From Bacteroidales bacterium (GTDB lineage Bacteria > Bacteroidota > Bacteroidia > Bacteroidales > JAGOPY01): a DNA stretch of 64,000 bases. How positions within the stretch are numbered: position 1 is the first letter of the stretch; each line of letters opens with the position of its first letter. Shown here piece after piece: positions 63,853 to 64,000 of this stretch. Under the pieces are notes generated by a model that did not search any database, had not been told where the DNA came from, and saw nothing but the letters and a program-made list of their open reading frames with translations. The position numbers and the translations under genes were made by a program. Where the stretch lies: contig JAGOPY010000001.1 of the NCBI GenBank assembly GCA_017991835.1, forward strand, positions 1 through 64,000, written 5' to 3'.

Positions 63853-64000
63853 ATGCTTACCCTCATATTCAGGTTTCGTTTCCTGATCCTTCTGCCGTTC
63901 CTTGGCGGGATGGTGGTTGTGAACGGGCAGAACGCACCCGTCACAACAGCCGCCACGATTGGCGGGGCGAATCCCGGGAATATCAGCGTTCCGGTTACCG
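63853..64000 (+). CDS. Partial secreted protein F (cohesin-like start), runs off the window
   Basis: First 49 codons only. Signal peptide MLTLIFRFRFLILLPFLGGM then NGQNAPVTTAATIGGANPGN and ISVPVT, which is how cohesin-like beta-sandwich domains begin in Bacteroidota secreted proteins. A near-consensus -7 box (TATCTTTA, 63834-63841) lies just upstream, so it may have its own promoter. Confidence 0.7.
   Translation, partial: MLTLIFRFRFLILLPFLGGMVVVNGQNAPVTTAATIGGANPGNISVPVT

Overview
The window comes from a member of the Bacteroidota, probably an uncultured Bacteroidales-type organism. The evidence is type IX secretion (T9SS) sorting tails on many large secreted proteins, a CHU_C-type (gliding-motility C-terminal) domain, LytS/LytTR signalling, OmpA with TSP3 repeats, TAnnTTTG-type -7 boxes at TTG-N20 spacing, and no strong Shine-Dalgarno sites. 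Base composition changes along the window: the metabolic block at 24-43 kb is GC-richer, while the secreted-protein genes at 16-24 kb and 29-32 kb are AT-rich.

Layout. 0-10 kb: mostly minus-strand envelope proteins (OmpA/TSP3, a HEAT-like lipoprotein, outer-membrane barrels including a tandem paralogous pair, a PD40/T9SS protein) and a 51-aa small protein. 9.9-15.4 kb: a minus-strand run coding a LytS-type kinase, a LytTR regulator, a MalT-like LuxR regulator and a quinone-oxidoreductase-like enzyme, closed by a clear terminator. 15.5-19 kb: an MBL-fold hydrolase and a vWA-domain secreted protein. 19.1-24 kb: an orphan CHU_C tail fragment, a HepT/MntA toxin-antitoxin pair, and a CHU_C surface protein interrupted by one in-frame amber codon. 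24.2-24.5 kb: tRNA-Lys(CTT) preceded by two 78-bp tRNA-like tandem copies. 24.5-43 kb: acyl-CoA and lipid metabolism: MeaB GTPase, a PlsC-like acyltransferase, a BamA-like barrel, a sulfotransferase, an SDR enzyme, acetoacetyl-CoA synthetase, fused isobutyryl-CoA mutase (IcmF), and an HdrD/EMO-like membrane iron-sulfur oxidoreductase. Two T9SS cargo proteins sit inside this stretch. 43-64 kb: a PAS-GAF histidine kinase, an NtrC-type sigma54 activator, a textbook -24/-12 promoter with an upstream palindrome, a degenerate receiver protein, and then a co-directional array of five complete and one partial very large secreted proteins.

How it may work together. The 43-64 kb block reads as one regulatory unit: kinase, sigma54 activator, sigma54 promoter, pseudo-receiver, then surface proteins built from beta-helices, eight copies of an uncharacterised ~140-aa beta-sandwich module, and dockerin-like Ca-binding motifs. 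This is the best candidate for an undescribed system. The second theme is a set of short palindromic or phrase-like repeats. They fill most intergenic gaps and have also entered coding sequence in frame (acetoacetyl-CoA synthetase, the EMO-like oxidoreductase, T9SS linkers) and the tRNA-Lys locus.
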